A DNA stretch of 64,000 bases from Paenibacillus xylaniclasticus (GCF_004001065.1 NZ_BIML01000002.1:186001-250000); one strand, 5' to 3'. Positions 42,062 to 52,475 are shown, counted from the first letter of the stretch. The notes: generated by a model not told the origin, from the letters alone. A program made the numbers and translations.

Positions 42062-43957
42062 CTATTGCCCCGTTGCCATGCGAGTACGTCGCGGCATCAT
42101 CGCTTTTACTTCTGTGACGACCCGCTCTGCCGTCAGTCCGGTTTCCACCCGCTGCTCCTTCACCGAGCCATGCTCAATGAAACGATCCGGCACACCTATA
42201 ATACGAACGTTCACACCGTAAATTTGGTTCAATGAATAGAACTCCATTACTGCGCTACCGAGACCACCAAGCTCCGAGCCTTCCTCTAGTACGATCAGCT
42301 GCATGCCTTCTTCCGCAAGCGAGCGAAGCATAGCTTCGTCAAGCGGCTTAATAAAGCGCGCATTAATAATACGAGGATTAATGCCTTCACGCTTAAGCTG
42401 TTCCGCAGCTTCCTCCGCGACGCCAATCATTGGACCGATTGCTACGATTGCGACTTGATCGCCGCCGCGCAGCACTTCCCAAGTTCCGATCGGAATCGGA
42501 AGCAGCTCCGAATCGATTGCCACACCTAAGCCGTTCGTGCGCGGGTAACGCACCGCGATCGGGCCATCGTTATATTCAATCGCAGTCTTCATCATTCTGC
42601 GAAGCTCATTCTCGTCTTTCGGCATCATGAGGACGAGGTTCGGTACGTGCCGCAGATATGCAATATCATAAACGCCATGATGCGTTTCACCATCGGCACC
42701 GACGAAGCCAGCACGGTCGATTGCGAATACGACGTTTAGATTTTGACGGCAAATGTCGTGGACAACCTGATCGTACGCACGTTGCAAGAAAGTCGAATAA
42801 ACCGCGTATACAGGCTTCATGCCTTCCATCGCAAGTGCAGCCGAAAGTGTAGCAGCATGCTGCTCAGCGATACCGACATCAATCATTCGATTCGGGAACC
42901 GCTCCGCAAACTTCATAAGCCCTGAACCACCAGGCATTGCCGGTGTAATCGCTACGATCCGTTCATCCTTCTCCGCGAGCTCTATCAGCGCTTGCCCGAA
43001 CACTTCCGTATACATCGGCGGTCCGACCGCTTTCACGACTTGACCAGATTCAATCTTATACGGCGTAATCCCATGCCACTTGTGCGAATCCTTCTCAGCC
43101 GGCAGGTAGCCCTTACCTTTAACCGTCACAATGTGGACGAGAACCGGTCCCTCCGCTTGCGACGCTTGTTTAATGACCTCTGCAAGAGCTTCAATATCAT
43201 GTCCGTCTACCGGACCAAAATACGTCAAACCGAACTGCTCAAACAAAATACCGCTGACGAGCAAATATTTCAAGCTATCTTTGAACCGCTCAGCCGTCTT
43301 GGCCAGCTTGCCGCCGATAGCCGGAATTTTGTTCAGGAAGTTCTGAACCTCATCCTTGGCCTTCTGGTAATGCCGGTCCGTCCGAATTTTGCCCAAGTAA
43401 TGATGAAGAGCACCGACATTCGGAGCGATAGACATCTCATTATCGTTCAGAATGACCATCAAATTTTTCTTCTCATGGCCGATATGGTTAAGCGCTTCTA
43501 GCGCCATGCCGCCTGTTAAAGCGCCATCACCAATAATAGCAATGACTTTATTGTCTTCACCCTTCAGATCACGTGCTAACGCCATCCCCATGGCTGCAGA
43601 CAGAGACGTGCTGCTGTGCCCGGCTTCCCAGACGTCATGTTCACTCTCAGCTCGCTTAATAAATCCGCACAAGCCTTTATATTTACGCAGCGTATCGAAC
43701 CGGTCGCGTCTGCCTGTCAATATTTTGTGAACATAGGATTGATGACCAACGTCAAAAATAAATTTGTCTTTCGGGCTGTCAAACAAATAATGCAGTACTA
43801 AGGTAAGCTCTACAACACCAAGGTTTGGTGCCAAGTGCCCGCCCGTAGACGACAGCTTCTCGATCAAAAATTGACGGATTTCGCCCGCCAACGCTTCAAG
43901 CTCCGTTATAGACAACCGCTTTAAGTCTTCCGGACCGTTAATGTTTTCGAGCATCAC
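42062..43957 (-). CDS. dxs: 1-deoxy-D-xylulose-5-phosphate synthase
   Basis: A 631-residue thiamine enzyme that starts the MEP isoprenoid route from pyruvate and glyceraldehyde-3-phosphate. The blocks [66 protein letters not shown] (ThDP site) and [12 protein letters not shown]-like [16 protein letters not shown] are all clear. The start is GTG at 43957 or the ATG next to it; GAGGAA lies upstream. Next to ispA, xseB, xseA, as in B. subtilis. Confidence 0.96.
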   Translation of the reverse strand: MMLENINGPEDLKRLSITELEALAGEIRQFLIEKLSSTGGHLAPNLGVVELTLVLHYLFDSPKDKFIFDVGHQSYVHKILTGRRDRFDTLRKYKGLCGFIKRAESEHDVWEAGHSSTSLSAAMGMALARDLKGEDNKVIAIIGDGALTGGMALEALNHIGHEKKNLMVILNDNEMSIAPNVGALHHYLGKIRTDRHYQKAKDEVQNFLNKIPAIGGKLAKTAERFKDSLKYLLVSGILFEQFGLTYFGPVDGHDIEALAEVIKQASQAEGPVLVHIVTVKGKGYLPAEKDSHKWHGITPYKIESGQVVKAVGPPMYTEVFGQALIELAEKDERIVAITPAMPGGSGLMKFAERFPNRMIDVGIAEQHAATLSAALAMEGMKPVYAVYSTFLQRAYDQVVHDICRQNLNVVFAIDRAGFVGADGETHHGVYDIAYLRHVPNLVLMMPKDENELRRMMKTAIEYNDGPIAVRYPRTNGLGVAIDSELLPIPIGTWEVLRGGDQVAIVAIGPMIGVAEEAAEQLKREGINPRIINARFIKPLDEAMLRSLAEEGMQLIVLEEGSELGGLGSAVMEFYSLNQIYGVNVRIIGVPDRFIEHGSVKEQRVETGLTAERVVTEVKAMMPRRTRMATGQ

Positions 43958-44031
43958 GGCAACTTCCTCGCTTTCGCTGCAACCAATAGTTTTGTCGAAT
44001 CATTGTCATCCAACGTTTCCATCATTATAAT

Positions 44032-44946
44032 TCAATGGTCCCGCTTCATCAAATAATCGGCAATTCCGAACAATCGGGAAGGCCCCTCAAGTCCGGCCTG
44101 GTCGAGCGCTTTTTTCGCCTCTTCGGTTAACCTTTCCACTTCCGCGCGGCTCTCATCAAGTCCGATCAGATACGGATACGTTACCTTTTGCTGTTCCACG
44201 TCACTGTTCGTTTTTTTGCCTAGCTTCGTCTCATCACCGACTAGGTCAAGAATATCATCCTGAATCTGAAACGCAAGTCCAAGGGACGTGCCAAATTCAG
44301 TCAGACGCTGAAGCTGCTCCGCATTCGCTCCGCCAATCAGCGCGCCAGCACGAAGAGAGAATACGATCAAGTCGCTCGTTTTATGAAGATGAATGTAGCG
44401 TAACTGAGCTAGTGTCGTCTCTCCTTGCTCACCTAACATATCCGCTGCTTGGCCGCCAACCATCCCAGATGCACCAGCAAACACAGACAACTCCTCGACA
44501 ATTTGCAACGCCGTCTCAGCCGGTACGCCATGCTTCCTTGAAGCCTGCACGATCGCATAGAACGCATGTGTCAATAAAGCGTCCCCTGCAAGAATAGCCA
44601 TGGCCTCTCCATATACCTTATGATTCGTCAGCTTGCCACGCCGATAATCATCGTTGTCCATTGCCGGCAGATCGTCATGAATTAGTGAATACGTATGAAT
44701 CAACTCAATCGCGCATGCAACAGGCATTGCTGCTTTAACCGCCTCAGGTGAGCATTTCACAGCAAAAGCTGCAGCGAGCACCAGCGCGGGACGAAGGCGT
44801 TTGCCGCCTGCTTCAACCGAATAATTCATAGACTCTCTTAATATTGCTGGAATATCCCAGCCCGCAGGAACAATGGACCTTAATGCCGATTCCACCTCGG
44901 CTGCCGTCTGACTAATATATTGTTGCGTCGTTAACCGCTCGCTCAA
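44032..44946 (-). CDS. ispA: Polyprenyl (farnesyl/geranylgeranyl) diphosphate synthase
   Basis: About 304 residues; a trans-prenyltransferase making farnesyl diphosphate. The first Asp-rich motif is SLIHDDLPAMDNDD, the second FQIQDDILDLVGD; GGKRLRPALVLAAA is the IPP-binding block. The start is unclear: a TTG at 44961 overlaps the xseB stop (TTGA), but AGGGGA is well spaced only for the TTG at 44946, which I choose. Chain length (C15) is inferred from its place between xseB and dxs, as in B. subtilis. Confidence 0.93.
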   Translation of the reverse strand: MSERLTTQQYISQTAAEVESALRSIVPAGWDIPAILRESMNYSVEAGGKRLRPALVLAAAFAVKCSPEAVKAAMPVACAIELIHTYSLIHDDLPAMDNDDYRRGKLTNHKVYGEAMAILAGDALLTHAFYAIVQASRKHGVPAETALQIVEELSVFAGASGMVGGQAADMLGEQGETTLAQLRYIHLHKTSDLIVFSLRAGALIGGANAEQLQRLTEFGTSLGLAFQIQDDILDLVGDETKLGKKTNSDVEQQKVTYPYLIGLDESRAEVERLTEEAKKALDQAGLEGPSRLFGIADYLMKRDH

Positions 44947-44957
44947 GCTTATTCCCC

Positions 44958-45200
44958 TCAATCCTCGTTAGTAGGAGCAAACGGCTTTCTCTGCACGCCC
45001 TGCTCCGTCTCGATCAGCAGCTCGATCCGCCGTTCTACAAGCTCCAGCTTGCTCCCGCACAATTGGGACAACCGCATACCTTCTTGAAATAGATCGATCG
45101 CTGTTTCAAGCGGAACGTCCCCATTCTCCAGTTGAGACACGATCCGTTCCAATTGATTCATCGCTTCCTCGAACGACAGCTGCTGCTCATTCGTTTCCAT
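44958..45200 (-). CDS. xseB: Exodeoxyribonuclease VII small subunit
   Basis: An 80-residue subunit of exonuclease VII, which degrades single-stranded DNA ends. The core is LSFEEAMNQLERIVSQLENGDVPLETAIDLFQEGM, seen in parts (FEEAMNQLERIV, LFQEGMRLSQLC). The ATG at 45200 has GAGGTGAT; the longer reading from 45248 lies in xseA. It overlaps the xseA end by 14 nt and its stop is followed closely by ispA. Length is typical. Confidence 0.94.
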   Translation of the reverse strand: METNEQQLSFEEAMNQLERIVSQLENGDVPLETAIDLFQEGMRLSQLCGSKLELVERRIELLIETEQGVQRKPFAPTNED

Positions 45201-46554
45201 CGTTCTCATCACCTCGTATCGACCAAATATGGCAGTCCAATTGACCATCAGACAACCGAACCTTTATGACATCTCCTGGCTGCACATCGTTCACGGAACG
45301 AATAAGCTTCTGCTCGTTCTCGTCATATACAAGACTGTATCCCCGCGCCATAACTTTGAGCGGGCTAAGGGCATCCAGCTGTCTAATCGATGACGCTAGC
45401 TGCAGCCTCCGTTCCTTCAGCTGTACTGCTATTGCTGATTCCAACCGCCGGTTAAGCATCGTCAGCTTATCTGCTGCCGATTGCACAGCATTGCCGGGAT
45501 GATGGGCCATCAGCGTTGTTCTCAGTCGCTCCAGCCGTTCACGTCCTCTCTCCGACCTCCGAGCGGCAAGCGTTGTTAATCGCTCCGTAAGCCGGTCAAG
45601 CCGTTGTGCCTGATCAAGCAGATAGCGACGCGGATGTACAAAAAAAGGCGACCTTCTGATTCGTTCCAGCTTCTCCCTACGAACGCGAACGTGATGCTGT
45701 GCCGCTTGTACAAGACGCTGCTCTAATCGACTCATATGCCTCTGCAGCTCGCCGAGATGCGGTACAGCAAGCTCAGCGGCTGCCGTCGGCGTCGCCGCTC
45801 TCAAATCGGCAACGAAATCCGCAATGGTGAAATCCGTCTCGTGGCCGACGGCTGAAATAACCGGAATCGAGGAGGCAGCAATCGCTCTAGCGACCTCCTC
45901 CTCGTTAAACGCCCATAATTCTTCCAGTGAACCGCCGCCGCGCCCTACAATTAATACGTCGGTCTCCGCCATTCGGTTCATAAATTCAATTGCTCTCGCA
46001 ATTGAAGGTGCCGCGCCCGTGCCTTGCACGAGCACAGGACATACGATAATGGGCACCGAAGGATGCCGCCGCTGCAGCGTTATAATAACGTCGCGAACAG
46101 CAGCTCCAGTCGGTGATGTAATGACGCCAATCGCACGCGGAAAAGCTGGTATTGGACGTTTACGCGCTTGGTCGAACAGGCCTTCGCTTTCCAGCTTTTT
46201 CTTAAGCTGCTCATAAGCTAAATACAAGCTGCCGATCCCATCAGGCTGCATACTGGTTACATAAAATTGATAATTCCCATCGCGCTCATAGACCGACACA
46301 TTACCTCTTGCGATCACTTTCGTTCCTTCCTTCGGAATGAACGGCAAGCTTCGGTTATGAGAGGCGAACATGATGCATTTAATCCGGCTGTCGCTTTCTT
46401 TGAGCGTAAAATACATATGGCCGCTGGAATGATGGGTAAAATTCGAAATTTCACCACGAAGCCAAATATCACTGAGCAATTGATCGGATTCCAGCTTCAG
46501 CTTTATGTAACGATTCAGCTCCTTGATCGAATAGATGCGAGGGGCGTTCGCCAT
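45187..46554 (-). CDS. xseA: Exodeoxyribonuclease VII large subunit
   Basis: A 455-residue catalytic subunit. The N-terminal OB domain reads LRGEISNFTHHSSGHMYFTLKESDS (in part) and DGIGSLYLAYEQLKKKLESEGLF; the catalytic block is VITSPTGAAVRDVI, DVLIVGRGGGSLEELWAFNEE and PVISAVGHETDFTIADFVADLRA. Long charged helices fill residues 270-400. ATG at 46554 (MANAPRIYSIKELN) is chosen; a GTG at 46566 overlaps the folD stop. Nested between folD and xseB. Confidence 0.95.
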   Translation of the reverse strand: MANAPRIYSIKELNRYIKLKLESDQLLSDIWLRGEISNFTHHSSGHMYFTLKESDSRIKCIMFASHNRSLPFIPKEGTKVIARGNVSVYERDGNYQFYVTSMQPDGIGSLYLAYEQLKKKLESEGLFDQARKRPIPAFPRAIGVITSPTGAAVRDVIITLQRRHPSVPIIVCPVLVQGTGAAPSIARAIEFMNRMAETDVLIVGRGGGSLEELWAFNEEEVARAIAASSIPVISAVGHETDFTIADFVADLRAATPTAAAELAVPHLGELQRHMSRLEQRLVQAAQHHVRVRREKLERIRRSPFFVHPRRYLLDQAQRLDRLTERLTTLAARRSERGRERLERLRTTLMAHHPGNAVQSAADKLTMLNRRLESAIAVQLKERRLQLASSIRQLDALSPLKVMARGYSLVYDENEQKLIRSVNDVQPGDVIKVRLSDGQLDCHIWSIRGDENDGNE

Positions 46555-46562
46555 AATACGCG

Positions 46563-47423
46563 TCACACTCCGATTCCGTGTGCTTTCTTAGCCGCCTTCA
46601 GCGTGTTCTGCATCAGCATCGTAATCGTCATAGGTCCTACTCCGCCTGGTACAGGTGTAATAGCACCTGCCGTTTCGAGACAGTCCTCATAATTGACATC
46701 GCCTACAAGCTTCTTATCCGCCAGACGGTTAATCCCAACGTCGATAACCACAGCGCCAGGCTTCACATAAGAAGAGTCGATAGCTTCTGGCTTACCGATC
46801 GCTGCGACAAGAATGTCCGCTTGCTTCGCGATTTCTTGCAAATTCGTCGTGCGCGAGTGAGTAATTGTAACCGTCGCATTCTCGCGAAGCAGAAGGCTAG
46901 CTACCGGCTTACCAACAATGTTGCTGCGTCCGATAACGACGGCATGCTTACCTGCAATATCAGTACCCGAACGTTTAATCAGTTCAATAACGCCTGCCGG
47001 CGTGCATGGCAGCAGACTGTCGTCGCCGATAACGAGATTGCCCACGCTTTGAGGGTGGAAGCCGTCCACGTCTTTATCGACCGAGATCGCATCGATGACG
47101 GCTTTCTCGTTAATATGCTTAGGAAGCGGCAGCTGTACCAGAATCCCGTGAATCGTCGTTTGATTGTTAAGACGATCAATTAGAGAAAGAAGCTCTTCCT
47201 CCGACGTATCTGCGCCGAGCCGATGAACCTCAGAATAAAAGCCAAGCTGCTGACAAGCTTTCTCCTTGCTGCCTACATACACCTTTGATGCAGGATCTTC
47301 GCCAACGAGCACAACAGCTAGACCTGGCACGATACCTTGCTGCTTAAGCTTTGCCGTCTCCGCCTTCACTTCTTCCCGAATTTGATCCGAAATCGCTTTA
47401 CCGTTAATAATTTGTGCTGTCAT
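46563..47423 (-). CDS. folD: Bifunctional methylenetetrahydrofolate dehydrogenase/cyclohydrolase
   Basis: A 286-residue enzyme interconverting one-carbon folates. It shows [24 protein letters not shown] (catalytic Lys in YVGSKEKAC), [58 protein letters not shown] (NADP) and [16 protein letters not shown]. Length standard. AGGGAG precedes the ATG. nusB is 39 nt upstream, xseA overlaps its stop. Confidence 0.97.
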   Translation of the reverse strand: MTAQIINGKAISDQIREEVKAETAKLKQQGIVPGLAVVLVGEDPASKVYVGSKEKACQQLGFYSEVHRLGADTSEEELLSLIDRLNNQTTIHGILVQLPLPKHINEKAVIDAISVDKDVDGFHPQSVGNLVIGDDSLLPCTPAGVIELIKRSGTDIAGKHAVVIGRSNIVGKPVASLLLRENATVTITHSRTTNLQEIAKQADILVAAIGKPEAIDSSYVKPGAVVIDVGINRLADKKLVGDVNYEDCLETAGAITPVPGGVGPMTITMLMQNTLKAAKKAHGIGV

Positions 47424-47461
47424 ATTGGTTATCGCTCCCTTATATCCAAATATCCAAATCG

Positions 47462-47914
47462 TTATTGGTTAGATTTCAAATCGTTAATTGCACCGATTAA
47501 CTTGCCAAGCACACCGTTGACAAATTTGCCAGACTCGTCCGTACCAAAATGCTTCGCAAGCTCGATTGCCTCGTTAATTGCTGCCTTAGGCGGCACATCT
47601 TCCCGAAACACAATCTCGTAGCATGCGAGACGAAGCACCTGCTTGTCCACACGGGACAGCCGATCCACCTGCCAGCCCGTCAAATATTGCTGCAGGATAT
47701 TATCAATCGCTGCTTGTCGCTCTAAGACGCCGAGCACAAGCTCACGCGTAAAAGCTTCAACCTTCTTCGCTTCCTCGGGCTGCGCTCCAAGCTCATTGTC
47801 GTGCTGACGTGCTTCCTCCATGAGCATATTAACTGCTTCATCGGCCGATACTTCATTCATTTCAATCTGATACAAGCTTGATACTGCAATTTCCCGTGCG
47901 AGTCTTCGTTTCAT
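47462..47914 (-). CDS. nusB: Transcription antitermination factor NusB
   Basis: A 150-residue NusB, which joins the antitermination complex that keeps polymerase moving through rRNA operons. Family motifs: [34 protein letters not shown] and the C-terminal [28 protein letters not shown], seen in parts. The ATG at 47914 ([13 protein letters not shown]) has AAGGAGG, a much better start than 48016. It opens the nusB-folD-xseA-xseB-ispA-dxs-tlyA run. The 265-nt gap to the DUF2273 gene holds no gene I can see. Confidence 0.95.
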   Translation of the reverse strand: MKRRLAREIAVSSLYQIEMNEVSADEAVNMLMEEARQHDNELGAQPEEAKKVEAFTRELVLGVLERQAAIDNILQQYLTGWQVDRLSRVDKQVLRLACYEIVFREDVPPKAAINEAIELAKHFGTDESGKFVNGVLGKLIGAINDLKSNQ

Positions 47915-48179
47915 GGGGCCTCCTTCAACTTCGTCGTAAACAGCTTCAACATCTATTACATATATAATGGGCAATGGTGCTTCCGAACATGACAAAACCT
48001 CTGCCTTGGCCATCAAACCGTTTGGCCGTGTTCAGAGGTACGTTACTTCGACTACCGGAACTTGTACCGCCAGCCCATGTTTCTTAACGTTTCGTCTATG
48101 CAGATTAGCTTATGATCTCCTCCCTGCTCCAAAGCCATTGCATAACCTAAGCTTCCGGAGTACGGAGGAGACCACAGAG

Positions 48180-48419
48180 CTACCGGAAAGGACGCTGGCG
48201 ACCAATCCACCGTTCCATCCACTTCGCCACGCGGTTAAACGGAAGGCGCAAACCTTCTCCTGACTCCATCCGTTTGCCAATAACATATCCGACGCCAATC
48301 AAAAAGGCGAATACGAGCATGTCCCAAAATCCAGCGAATAAATAGACGATTCCGAGCACGAGACCGACAGCCGCTCCGGCTATTCTGCCTCCATAATCGC
48401 TAAGCCAATGCTTCCACAT
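48180..48419 (-). CDS. DUF2273 family small membrane protein
   Basis: A 79-residue protein with two hydrophobic segments (AGAAVGLVLGIVYLFAGFWDM and LVFAFLIGVGYVIGKRM) and a basic amphipathic tail (FNRVAKWMERWIGRQRPFR). It matches the DUF2273 family, found next to amaP and asp23 in Firmicutes and thought to form a cell-envelope stress group. It follows amaP by 15 nt. Function not established. Confidence 0.8.
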   Translation of the reverse strand: MWKHWLSDYGGRIAGAAVGLVLGIVYLFAGFWDMLVFAFLIGVGYVIGKRMESGEGLRLPFNRVAKWMERWIGRQRPFR

Positions 48420-48434
48420 CGGGCAAGCTCACCT

Positions 48435-48998
48435 CTATTCCACGCGGCTTTTGAATGCTGGGGCTTGTACCACATTCGCAACGAACACCGATACGCTAGC
48501 TACCGGAATGCCGGTAATCTCTTCAATGTGAGATTTGACCGAACGCTGTATCTCTTCCGTCAGCGTCGGGATTGGGGTATCGCCATCTACGACAGTACGA
48601 ATGACAATATCCAATCCAGCTTCTGACACCTTAATGCGCGCACGCAAATCTTTCAGCCCGCGCTGCTTCGATGCCGCTTTCAAAGCCAGGTTCTCAACCG
48701 TTTCCATCGAAATTCGCACTTCGCCAAGCTCATTGCGCTGATCGATCGATTGTGCCGACCCGCCGCTGCGCTTTACGGAAATAAAAAACAGCCGAAGACT
48801 GATTAAGAACATGACGACAGCGAAGATAACAGCCGTAAGTTGAATCCAAGCAATATCACCGTCATACAGGCTGCGCATGCCATCCAACGCCGACTCCTCC
48901 GGTATCCAGCGAAGTCCGAGACAGAACAACCCAATCGAAGCGGCACCTACTACAATGCTGTATAAGAAAAGCAATAGCTTGTCCATTACTCTGACCAA
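48435..48998 (-). CDS. amaP: Alkaline shock response membrane anchor protein AmaP
   Basis: A 187-residue protein with two N-terminal membrane segments (KLLLFLYSIVVGAASIGLFCLGL and IQLTAVIFAVVMFLISLRLFF) and a cytoplasmic part rich in Asp23-like strands (RISMETVENLALKAASKQRGLKD, in part). In Staphylococcus AmaP holds Asp23 at the membrane. The start is TTG at 48998 (MVRVMDKLLLFLYS), preceded by GGAGG; the ATG at 48986 lacks a near SD and the ORF could be read further upstream. The asp23 gene is directly upstream. Confidence 0.85.
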   Translation of the reverse strand: MVRVMDKLLLFLYSIVVGAASIGLFCLGLRWIPEESALDGMRSLYDGDIAWIQLTAVIFAVVMFLISLRLFFISVKRSGGSAQSIDQRNELGEVRISMETVENLALKAASKQRGLKDLRARIKVSEAGLDIVIRTVVDGDTPIPTLTEEIQRSVKSHIEEITGIPVASVSVFVANVVQAPAFKSRVE

Positions 48999-49028
48999 CG
49001 TATAGGCCTCCTCCGGCATAACGGAATG

Positions 49029-49073
49029 AAAACCCCCTTGCGCTGAGCGGCACGCCCGTTCACGAGGGGGTTT
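49029..49073 (-). terminator. Hairpin between asp23 and amaP
   Basis: AAACCCCCT and AGGGGGTTT form a 9-bp stem; on the minus strand it ends in GTTTTC. It sits between the two genes and may cut back expression of amaP and the DUF2273 gene relative to asp23. Confidence 0.6.
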
Positions 49074-49113
49074 GGTACGATCTTGCCGACCCGCGCGTAC
49101 GCGGCTCAAGCAA

Positions 49114-49527
49114 CTATTTCACCCGCTGGTGTGTGTCCTCTTCTTCCGCTTTCTCTGCTGTCTTGAAGTGAACGTCATGAATATGAACGTTGACCTCCAC
49201 GACATGCAAACCTGTCATCGTCTCGATAGAACGCTTGACGTTACGCTGAATTTCGGATGCGATATCTGGAATACGATTGCCATATTCAACAATGATCGAT
49301 ACGTCTACCGCCGCTTCACGCTGGCCTACCTCGACCTTAACACCCTTCGATAAGTTCTTCCGTCCCAGCAGCTCGGCGATACCGCCAGCGAAGCCGCCGC
49401 TCATTCCGGCAACCCCCTGCACTTCAACGGTCGCCAATCCGGCGATGACCTCGATCACTTCAGGCGCGATCTGAATACTGCCCATCTCTGTCCGTTCATA
49501 GTCAGCAACAATTGTACTCGTACTCAT
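49114..49527 (-). CDS. Asp23/Gls24 family envelope stress protein (YqhY-like)
   Basis: A 137-residue Asp23 family protein. The family repeats are visible: GSIQIAPEVIEVIAGLATVEV, the Gly-rich GMSGGFAGGIAELLGRKNLSKGV and VDVSIIVEYGNRIPDIASEIQ, quoted in parts. In B. subtilis YqhY is encoded after accBC and linked to control of acetyl-CoA carboxylase. Here it also follows accBC, but a promoter of its own precedes it. ATG has GGGAGG. Confidence 0.88.
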   Translation of the reverse strand: MSTSTIVADYERTEMGSIQIAPEVIEVIAGLATVEVQGVAGMSGGFAGGIAELLGRKNLSKGVKVEVGQREAAVDVSIIVEYGNRIPDIASEIQRNVKRSIETMTGLHVVEVNVHIHDVHFKTAEKAEEEDTHQRVK

Positions 49528-49561
49528 AAATCGTCTACACCTCCCTTAAAGTCGAGCGCAT

Positions 49562-49583
49562 CTCCGGGCTTGCAAGCCGGAGG
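49562..49583. repeat. Hairpin in the asp23 leader
   Basis: CTCCGG and CCGGAG flank CTTGCAAG, a nearly perfect palindrome with one unpaired base. It lies between the promoter and start of asp23 and may affect RNA stability. Confidence 0.5.
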
Positions 49584-49605
49584 CTTATCCGCTTCTAATC
49601 TCTAT

Positions 49606-49634
49606 ACTATAACATCAGGCTAGATTTATGACAA
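49606..49634 (-). promoter_or_regulatory. SigA promoter of asp23-amaP-DUF2273
   Basis: TTGTCA, a 17-bp spacer and TATAGT on the minus strand, about 80 nt before the asp23 start and after accC. Confidence 0.6.
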
Positions 49635-49661
49635 ACCTGAGTATTTCCTCGTAGGAAGCGG

Positions 49662-51035
49662 TTAAGCTTCTTCGAACTCTGCTTCGGGATTGTTAATATC
49701 ATATTCTTCAAGGAACTTGATATCGAACGTGCCCTTAAGAAACTTCGGATGATTCAGCAGCTTCATATGGAACGGGATCGTCGTCTTGATCCCTTCAATC
49801 TCGAATTCGTACAGCGCGCGCTTCATTCGCGCAATCGCCTCTTCACGAGTTGCGCCCCATACGATCAGCTTCGCAATCATCGAGTCATAATGCGGCGAAA
49901 TCGTATATCCCGGGTATGCAGCCGAATCGACGCGAACACCTAAGCCGCCCGGCGGCAAATAAAATTGGATTTGACCAGGGGACGGCATAAAGTTGCGCTC
50001 AGAGTCCTCGGCATTAATTCGACACTCAATGGCCCAGCCGTTTACTTTAATATCTTCCTGGCGGATTGACAACGGATTGCCTTCAGCGACGGAAATCATC
50101 TCGCTGATGAGATCGACGCCTGTAATAAGCTCCGTAACAGGATGCTCTACCTGAATACGAGTGTTCATCTCCATGAAATAGAAGTTTCCGTCTGGTCCGA
50201 GCAGGAACTCAAGTGTTCCGGCGCCTGAATACTGAACGGCAAGCGCTGCGCGCACTGCTGCTTGTCCCATCTTCTCACGAATGGCAGGCGTCAGTACCGG
50301 ACAAGGCGCCTCCTCCACGAGCTTCTGGCGGCGACGCTGCACAGAGCAGTCACGTTCAAACAGATGGACAGCATTGCCATGCTTATCAGCCAAAATTTGA
50401 ATCTCGACATGCTTCATACCCGTCAAGTATTTCTCCAAATATACGCCCGCATTGCCGAAAGCTTTCTGCGCTTCCTGCTGTGCGGTCGTAATCTGTGAGA
50501 TAAGCGATTCTTCGTCTTCCGCGATACGGATACCTTTGCCACCGCCGCCTGCCGTCGCTTTAATAATGACAGGGTAGCCGATTTCGCGGGCGATGCGTAC
50601 CGCTTCATCAAGATCCTCAATAAGACCGTCTGAGCCTGGAATGACCGGAACGTTCGCATCCTTCATCGTCTGCTTCGCTACCGACTTGTCCCCCATCTTG
50701 CTGATGGCCGTCGGGGAAGGTCCGATGAACGTTACATTACAGGCCTCGCAAATTTCGGCGAAATCTGCATTCTCCGCGAGGAAACCGTAGCCAGGATGGA
50801 TCGCATCGCAGCCGGTCAGCGTCGCTACACTCATAATATTCGTTAAGTTCAAATAGCTGTCCTTAGACAGCGTCGGTCCGATACAATAAGCCTCGTCAGC
50901 AAGACGTACATGAAGCGAATCGCGGTCAGCCTCCGAGTAGACAGCCACCGTCGCAATTCCTTTCTCACGGCAGGCACGAATAATCCGGACCGCAATCTCA
51001 CCACGGTTAGCGATCAAAATTTTCTCGAATTTCAA
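49662..51035 (-). CDS. accC: Acetyl-CoA carboxylase, biotin carboxylase subunit
   Basis: A 457-residue ATP-grasp enzyme that puts CO2 on biotin for malonyl-CoA synthesis. Motifs: [47 protein letters not shown], the ATP loop [35 protein letters not shown] (in part), [15 protein letters not shown] with active-site Arg. The start is TTG at 51035 with AAAGGAG. It follows accB by 33 nt. Confidence 0.97.
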   Translation of the reverse strand: MKFEKILIANRGEIAVRIIRACREKGIATVAVYSEADRDSLHVRLADEAYCIGPTLSKDSYLNLTNIMSVATLTGCDAIHPGYGFLAENADFAEICEACNVTFIGPSPTAISKMGDKSVAKQTMKDANVPVIPGSDGLIEDLDEAVRIAREIGYPVIIKATAGGGGKGIRIAEDEESLISQITTAQQEAQKAFGNAGVYLEKYLTGMKHVEIQILADKHGNAVHLFERDCSVQRRRQKLVEEAPCPVLTPAIREKMGQAAVRAALAVQYSGAGTLEFLLGPDGNFYFMEMNTRIQVEHPVTELITGVDLISEMISVAEGNPLSIRQEDIKVNGWAIECRINAEDSERNFMPSPGQIQFYLPPGGLGVRVDSAAYPGYTISPHYDSMIAKLIVWGATREEAIARMKRALYEFEIEGIKTTIPFHMKLLNHPKFLKGTFDIKFLEEYDINNPEAEFEEA

Positions 51036-51068
51036 TTTGAAACTCCTTTCAGAAGCGAAATAACCCCT

Positions 51069-51560
51069 TTATTCCGGCTTGACAAGGAACAACGGCTGAC
51101 CAAATTCCACCAGCTGACCGTTCTCGACGAGCACTTCCACGATTTCGCCGCGAACTTCCGCTTCGATCTCGTTCATCAGCTTCATCGCTTCCAAAATACA
51201 TACGACTGTCTTGTCCGTAACGCGCGAACCCTTCTGCACGAACGGTGCAGAATCCGGCGATGGAGCTGCATAGAATGTTCCGACCATCGGCGATACGATC
51301 TTATGTAGATTATCTTGTGCTGCAGGCACTGGAGCAGAAGCAGGCTGAGCAGGAGCTGCTGCCGCTGCCGGAACTGCTGGAGCAGCAGGTGTAGACGGAA
51401 TCACTTGCGCAACTGCTGGAGCAGCTTGTACCGTCACGACTTCTTGCTTGCCTGGCTTGCGAATAAGAAGACGCGTGCCTTCATTCTCAATCTCCAGCTC
51501 GTGAACAGAGGTCTGGTCAATTAATTTAATCAGTTCTTTTATTTCGTTCAACTTGAACAT
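51069..51560 (-). CDS. accB: Acetyl-CoA carboxylase, biotin carboxyl carrier protein
   Basis: A 163-residue carrier. The N-terminal helix ([16 protein letters not shown]) is followed by a Pro/Ala-rich linker (residues about 50-85) and the biotinyl domain with the biotin Lys in [17 protein letters not shown] at 51560 matches homologues; its SD (AAGGAG) is a little far, and a TTG at 51569 is an alternative. First gene of accBC. An extended -10 promoter (TGCTATAAT) is upstream. Confidence 0.95.
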   Translation of the reverse strand: MFKLNEIKELIKLIDQTSVHELEIENEGTRLLIRKPGKQEVVTVQAAPAVAQVIPSTPAAPAVPAAAAAPAQPASAPVPAAQDNLHKIVSPMVGTFYAAPSPDSAPFVQKGSRVTDKTVVCILEAMKLMNEIEAEVRGEIVEVLVENGQLVEFGQPLFLVKPE

Positions 51561-51665
51561 TCGTATCAATTCACTCCTTCATCAAGTAACGAAGCTTGTC
51601 TACTTCGATCCCGCGGTACGATAATCGTACAGGGAAGAATTCCAATTGTTACCCATAACGTATGT

Positions 51666-51695
51666 ATTATAGCATAAACAGAACCGAACCAACAT
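51666..51695 (-). promoter_or_regulatory. Extended -10 promoter of accBC
   Basis: TGCTATAAT is read on the minus strand about 105 nt before accB; a TTGGTT lies 15 bp upstream of it, so the -35 is weak and the TG extension probably compensates. Confidence 0.5.
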
Positions 51696-51751
51696 ATTTT
51701 TCTGCCCACCTCGCCTAAAGGTTTCCCCATGCTGAAGGTACAAAGTATGCA

Positions 51752-51793
51752 CAAAAGCCCGCCAACAGAAGCTTTGCGCTCCTGCAGGCAGGC
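51752..51793 (-). terminator. Terminator after spoIIIAH
   Basis: GCCTGCC and GGCGGGC (one G-T pair) form a stem followed by TTTTG on the minus strand, close to the accB promoter region. It should end the spoIIIA operon. Confidence 0.5.
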
Positions 51794-51800
51794 ACATCGT

Positions 51801-52436
51801 TTAAGGTACAAATTGGACTTTCACTTGCTCTGGCTCGACCTCCAGCGACTTGGTTACCATATCGACAATTTCGACCGCCTGGCCAGGATTAAGCTGCTCA
51901 CTCTGCACGACGACCTTGTAATGGTCGTTCTGATCATCGACGACGGCTATAGGAAATAATTGATTTAGCTGCTCCTCAAGCGCCGTTATCCGATCCATCT
52001 TATCCTCCAGCGCATCAAGCTTCGAAAGCGCCTGATTCGCTTCTTCACTGCTTGCGTCCTTCGTATTCGAGATAACAGCCATCAATTCATCCGACGCTTT
52101 GTTATAATTTTCAGTTCGTTTGTACTGTAGATCGGTAAAAATATTGTTCGTCGATGCCGTCACGCCTTGCGACTCCAGCATTTCGAGCGTCTTCTGATCC
52201 TCCTCGCTCATTCCGCCTGCCGCCTGCGTCGCACCTTCAGTCGTTCCTTCTACTTCATTCACCACGATAGCGGATTGTTCTTGACCGTTCGCTGCTTCCA
52301 TCGCACCATTTGTTCCTTCTGACGCAAGCCTGCTCGGTGTCGGGTCCAAATCTTCCGTGAACAGATAATATGCCGATAGAATGACCATTAAGCTAAGCAT
52401 CGATACGAGCCAGATCGTTTGTCTTTTTGTGTTCAT
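51801..52436 (-). CDS. spoIIIAH: Stage III sporulation protein AH
   Basis: A 211-residue protein anchored in the mother-cell membrane; its outer domain meets SpoIIQ from the forespore to form the feeding-tube channel. One N-terminal membrane helix (TIWLVSMLSLMVILSAYYLF), a low-complexity linker rich in Gly, Glu and Thr, then the C-terminal YscJ-like domain (NIFTDLQYKRTENYNKASDELMAVI in part, KVVVQSEQLNPGQAVEIVDMVTKSL in part). ATG has AGGAGGG. Last of the eight spoIIIA genes. Confidence 0.94.
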   Translation of the reverse strand: MNTKRQTIWLVSMLSLMVILSAYYLFTEDLDPTPSRLASEGTNGAMEAANGQEQSAIVVNEVEGTTEGATQAAGGMSEEDQKTLEMLESQGVTASTNNIFTDLQYKRTENYNKASDELMAVISNTKDASSEEANQALSKLDALEDKMDRITALEEQLNQLFPIAVVDDQNDHYKVVVQSEQLNPGQAVEIVDMVTKSLEVEPEQVKVQFVP

Positions 52437-52475
52437 AGAAGAACACCCTCCTATCTTTCTTCAAAATAATGTTAT

